Assembly (NCBI RefSeq): GCF_002917105.1
Contig: NZ_PQFZ01000002.1
Span: 186,001-250,000 of the forward strand
DNA length: 64,000 nucleotides
Direction of reading: 5' to 3'
Origin: Allobosea psychrotolerans
GTDB taxonomy: Bacteria > Pseudomonadota > Alphaproteobacteria > Rhizobiales > Beijerinckiaceae
In this document: positions 60,814-64,000 of the stretch, in pieces
Numbering within the stretch: the stretch's first letter is position 1
Layout: every line of letters starts with the position of its first letter
Notes under the pieces: model-generated
The model's database searches: none
What the model saw: the letters and a program-made list of their open reading frames with translations, nothing else
Told to the model about the DNA's origin: nothing
Made by a program: the position numbers and the translations under genes

Positions 60814-62193
60814 TTATTCCGGCGTTTTCTTGGCTGCGGACTTCTTCGCCATGGCCTTGTCGCGGAATGTCTTCGCCCAACCTTCACGCTCGATCTGACG
60901 GCCGCGGCCGATAGCCAGCGCATCGGCTGGAACGTCCTTCGTGATCACCGAACCCGAGCCGATGATGGCTCGGTCGCCGATCGTCACCGGCGCAACCAGA
61001 GCGGAATTGGAACCGACGAAGGCACCGGCTCCAATCGCCGTCTTGTACTTGAAGAAGCCGTCATAGTTGCAGGTGATGGTGCCGGCGCCGATATTGGCAT
61101 CGGCGCCGACACTGGCATCGCCGATATAGGTGAGATGGCTGACCTTGGCGCCCTCGCCGATATCGGATGCCTTGATCTCCACGAAATTGCCGACCTTGGC
61201 ATTGGCGCCGAGCTTTGCGCCCGGACGCAGGCGGCCATAGGGGCCAACCGTCGCGCCAGGGCCGACGTCCGCCCCCTCCAGATGCGAAAAGGCGTGGATG
61301 ACTGCGCCGTCAGCGACGCTGACGCCTGGGCCGAAGACGACATTGGGCTCGACCAGCACATCTTGCCCCAACCGCGTATCGAAGCTGAAGAACACCGTCT
61401 CAGGCGCGATCAAGGTCGCACCCTGCTTCATCGCCTCCAGTCGCTTGCGTCTTTGGAATTCAGCTTCCGCAGCGGCAAGCTGCACGCGATCGTTGACGCC
61501 TTGCACCTCGCTCTCGGCGGCCTGCAGGGCGATCGCCTTCAGCCCGCGTTCGCGCGCGACGCCGACGGCATCGGTCAGGTAGAACTCGCCTTGCGCATTG
61601 GCGCTGCCGATCGCCTCGAGGATTGACAGCGCCTGCCGGCCGTCCAGTGCCATCAGCCCGGCATTGCACAGGCGGATCGCGCGTTGCGCCTCGGTTGCGT
61701 CCTTGTGCTCGACGATGGCTACGAGTTCGTCGTCCCTGATCACAAACCGCCCATAGCCTGCCGGATCCTGCGCCTCGAAGCCAAGCGCGGCGACGCTCGC
61801 GCCCTCGGCCAGCGCCAGGCGAAGGTCGAGGAAGGTCTGCGGTTGGATGAGAGGCGTATCCGCGAAGGCAATGAGGATGTCGTCATGCTTGCCCGACAGC
61901 GCCTCGCGCGCCGCGAGCACGGCATGGGCCGTGCCGCGTCGCTCGGCCTGGATCGCGATCGTAGCCGAGGGCAGCAATGCGCGGGCCTCGCTCGCAACAT
62001 CGGGCCGGTCTGGGCCGATCACGACCACGACAGCATCGGCTCCGGCCTCCGCCACGGCAGCGAGCGCATGGGCTAGAAGCGAGCGGCCGCCGACCTCGTG
62101 CAGCACCTTCGGCTGCCGCGATTTCATGCGCGTGCCCTCGCCGGCCGCAAGAATGATGGCGAGGCAGGACCGGTCGGACTGCATTTTGGTCAT
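60814..62193 (-). CDS. glmU: Bifunctional N-acetylglucosamine-1-phosphate uridyltransferase / glucosamine-1-phosphate acetyltransferase
   Basis: 459 residues. N-terminal pyrophosphorylase domain with '[25 protein letters not shown]' (nucleotide loop), then a left-handed beta-helix of hexapeptide repeats ('[51 protein letters not shown]') for the acetyltransferase. It makes UDP-GlcNAc for peptidoglycan and LPS in the cytosol. The C-terminal tail is Lys-rich ([11 protein letters not shown]). The start at 62193 is the first ATG; a Met at residue 4 is an alternative. Confidence 0.97.
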   Translation of the reverse strand: MTKMQSDRSCLAIILAAGEGTRMKSRQPKVLHEVGGRSLLAHALAAVAEAGADAVVVVIGPDRPDVASEARALLPSATIAIQAERRGTAHAVLAAREALSGKHDDILIAFADTPLIQPQTFLDLRLALAEGASVAALGFEAQDPAGYGRFVIRDDELVAIVEHKDATEAQRAIRLCNAGLMALDGRQALSILEAIGSANAQGEFYLTDAVGVARERGLKAIALQAAESEVQGVNDRVQLAAAEAEFQRRKRLEAMKQGATLIAPETVFFSFDTRLGQDVLVEPNVVFGPGVSVADGAVIHAFSHLEGADVGPGATVGPYGRLRPGAKLGANAKVGNFVEIKASDIGEGAKVSHLTYIGDASVGADANIGAGTITCNYDGFFKYKTAIGAGAFVGSNSALVAPVTIGDRAIIGSGSVITKDVPADALAIGRGRQIEREGWAKTFRDKAMAKKSAAKKTPE

Positions 62194-62519
62194 GATTATC
62201 GTTTCCCTTGGCGCCCCAACGGCAAATCCTGCCGGTCACTTCCTGGGTCGTCGCTGGCGATCTGGTGCATGGTGGTGTTGCGAACGCCGTGGATAGCCGA
62301 TCCTGTCGGCATTTGCCAAAGTCGCTTGCGAAAGCTGCCGTTGCGGCGCAACCGGTCGGCAGGCGGCGGCCAAGTGGCGCCATTGTATACGGCGACGTAA
62401 GAAACAGTCTCTAGGAACGCGACCATCTGCATTTTCCGGACGCAAACGCTTTTCAGGTCGCCAGGAAATGCTCTAGAAGCGCGAGAGGGCGAGGGCGTCG
62501 CCCGTCTATGTTGGATATC
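62194..62519. other. Divergent intergenic region between glmU and the OpgD-like gene
   Basis: 326 bases with no credible gene. It is the two-way promoter region; a CTCTAG word (62471-62476) resembles an end of the dispersed hairpin repeat. No clear operator is seen. Confidence 0.5.
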
Positions 62520-64000
62520 ATGTCGAAATCCTTGAATCGTCGGCAGTTTCTCGAAGGCGCGGCGATCAGCCTGGCCTCCGCACCGCTGATCGGCGCGACG
62601 CCGGCGGCGGCGCAAAGCAGCTGGGCGGCGCTTGTTCAGTCGGTGATCGCCGAGGGCCAGAAATTCGACCCCGCGCTGGTCGTCGAGACCGCGCGGCAAC
62701 TGGCGCGTCGGCCGTTGGTGCCGGTCGTCACCACCGATCTGCCGGACGGCTATACCACCCTGCCCTTCGATCAGTATGCGGGAATCAGGGCGCAGCCCGG
62801 CGGCCTGATCTGGGCCGGCGAGAATCGTGGCTTCACCATCGAGCCGCTGCATCGCGGCTATGTCTTCTCCAGCCCGGTCAGCCTGTTCACGGTCGAGGAC
62901 GAGGTCGTGCGCCGCGTCGCCTTCGATCGCGGCAAGTTCGACTATGGCCGCGTCACCCCGCCGCCGGCGAATGTCGACCTGCAATTCTCCGGGATGCGGA
63001 TCGCGACCGGGCTGGAACGGCCCTATGAGGTTGCGATATTCCAGGGCGCAACCTTCTTCCGTTCGCTGGCGCGCGGGCAGAATTATGGTTCGACGGCGCG
63101 GGCTCTGATCCTGCGGCCGGGCGAGACGCGCGGTGAGGAGATTCCGTTCTTCCGCGCCTTCTGGATCGAGCGGCCGAGCCCCGCCTCCGGCTCTCTCGTC
63201 ATCCACGCATTGCTCGATTCGGAAAGTCTCACCGGCGCGGTGCGGATGACGCTGCGGCCCGGCGACATCACCCTGATCGATGTCGAGATGACGCTGTTCG
63301 CGCGGCAGGCGCTCGACCATGTCGGGCTGGGCTGTACGATGGGCACCTTCCTCTCGGGTCCGCAGAGCCGGCGCAGCTTCGACGATCTGCGCCCCTCCGT
63401 GCACGAGGTGTCCGGCGTGCAGATGCTGACAGGCAACGGCGAATGGATCTACCGTCCCGTGAGCAATCCGGCGACCTTGCAGGTTTCGTCTTTCATGGAC
63501 TCCAACCCGCGCGGCTTCGGCCTGGTCGAGCGCGAGCGCGACCCCGCGGCCTTCCAGGATGACGACCAGCGTTTCGAATTGAGGCCGAGCGTCTGGGTCG
63601 AGCCCCTCGGCGAATGGGGCGCGGGTTCGGTGCAGCTCATCGAGATCCCCAGCGATTCCGATGTGAACAAGAACGTCATCCTCTATTGGCGGCCGCGACA
63701 GGTGCTGGCACCCGGCAGCGAGACCACACTGGCCTATCGGCAGGCCTGGTGCTGGCAGCCGCCGGAGCGGCCGGCGCTGGCGGTCTCGGGGCGCGTGCGG
63801 CAGGGACGCGGCTCACAAGCCCGCCGCCGCCGCTTCATCGTCGATTTCACCGGCGACCGCCTGGCCGATGCCGCGGTCGTCGCTTCCACCCGCGCCAACA
63901 TCACTGCGACGCCGGGCACGATCCAGAATGTCCGGATCTGGCCCTATCCAGAGCGCAAGCTGATGCGCGTCGGCTTCGAGGTCGATCCCGGCACGGAGAA
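62520..64000 (+). CDS. opgD: Periplasmic glucan biosynthesis protein of the MdoG/OpgG-OpgD family, C-terminus cut by window edge
   Basis: About 493 residues are visible. A twin-arginine signal (LNRRQFLEGAA) and hydrophobic stretch ending AAAQ are followed by the OpgG/OpgD beta-sandwich: 'RGYVFSSPVSLFTVEDEVVRRVAFD', 'NYGSTARALILRPGETRGEEIPFFRAFWIERP', 'SGPQSRRSFDDLRPSVHEVSGVQM' and 'GEWIYRPVSNP'. The Tat signal points to OpgD rather than Sec-exported OpgG. It acts on osmoregulated periplasmic glucans. Start ATG 62520; an in-frame ATG at 62508 would add four residues. Divergent from glmU. Confidence 0.9.
   Translation, partial: MSKSLNRRQFLEGAAISLASAPLIGATPAAAQSSWAALVQSVIAEGQKFDPALVVETARQLARRPLVPVVTTDLPDGYTTLPFDQYAGIRAQPGGLIWAGENRGFTIEPLHRGYVFSSPVSLFTVEDEVVRRVAFDRGKFDYGRVTPPPANVDLQFSGMRIATGLERPYEVAIFQGATFFRSLARGQNYGSTARALILRPGETRGEEIPFFRAFWIERPSPASGSLVIHALLDSESLTGAVRMTLRPGDITLIDVEMTLFARQALDHVGLGCTMGTFLSGPQSRRSFDDLRPSVHEVSGVQMLTGNGEWIYRPVSNPATLQVSSFMDSNPRGFGLVERERDPAAFQDDDQRFELRPSVWVEPLGEWGAGSVQLIEIPSDSDVNKNVILYWRPRQVLAPGSETTLAYRQAWCWQPPERPALAVSGRVRQGRGSQARRRRFIVDFTGDRLADAAVVASTRANITATPGTIQNVRIWPYPERKLMRVGFEVDPGTE

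Overview
The window is high-GC DNA (roughly two thirds G+C by eye outside one island). Its gene content is typical of an alphaproteobacterium of the order Hyphomicrobiales (Rhizobiales): an rlpA-dacC-tmk cluster, an mfd/sdhE/recG neighbourhood, an IalB-family protein, DUF2849 and DUF934 proteins flanking a sulfite reductase, a TTAA-N7-TTAA (CtrA-type) site, and intergenic repeats of the 'GAGCGTTTTC...GAAAACGC' type common in that order. A Bosea-like genus is my best guess from overall gene style. This is inference, because no marker rRNA is present.

Layout. 1-7.4 kb: a sugar-use locus with a divergent IlvD/Edd-type dehydratase (cut by the window edge), a LacI-family regulator, a four-gene carbohydrate ABC importer and an intracellular GH63/MGH1-like glycosidase. 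7.6-10.9 kb: tmk, dacC and rlpA on the minus strand, with a CtrA-type box upstream. 11.3-16.6 kb: a tRNA-Ser gene followed by a visibly lower-GC island of three minus-strand genes, an AAA+ ATPase, a subtilisin-like protease and an FRG-domain protein. The first two match the IetA/IetS pair, known as a plasmid-stability/toxin-antitoxin-like module and as a phage-defence candidate. The FRG gene makes it a three-gene variant and is the most interesting part of the window. 17.0-19.4 kb: an HxlR regulator divergent from an MFS exporter, and a class I cytochrome c.

19.7-27.7 kb: a complete high-affinity K+ uptake operon, a small membrane ORF then kdpF-A-B-C-D-E. 28.1-36.7 kb: sulfur assimilation (2Fe-2S ferredoxin, DUF2849, sulfite/nitrite reductase, DUF934, a previously unlabelled 55-residue membrane protein, siroheme synthase cysG, then the sulfate importer cysP-T-W-A). 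cysH and cysDN are not in the window. 36.9-46.8 kb: OsmC, a two-domain rhodanese, rimO, a Gly-rich secreted protein, a quinone oxidoreductase, a remnant of a STAS domain, a UbiH-type monooxygenase, a CaiB-type CoA-transferase, an AEC carrier, an HpcH/CitE-type lyase and hspQ. This stretch is rich in hairpin repeats that abut or supply stop codons. 46.9-64 kb: an IalB-like protein, an orphan family-5 solute-binding protein, a degenerate ANL-like protein, mfd, sdhE, recG, an AraC/GyrI-like regulator, a DUF502 protein, glmS, glmU and a Tat-exported OpgD-like protein that runs off the end.

Working together: the cys genes take sulfate in, make siroheme and reduce sulfite with electrons probably supplied by the adjacent ferredoxin. 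KdpDE controls KdpFABC. GlmS and GlmU make UDP-GlcNAc. Mfd and RecG handle DNA repair. The island after tRNA-Ser is the accessory segment most likely to hold an under-described defence or addiction system.
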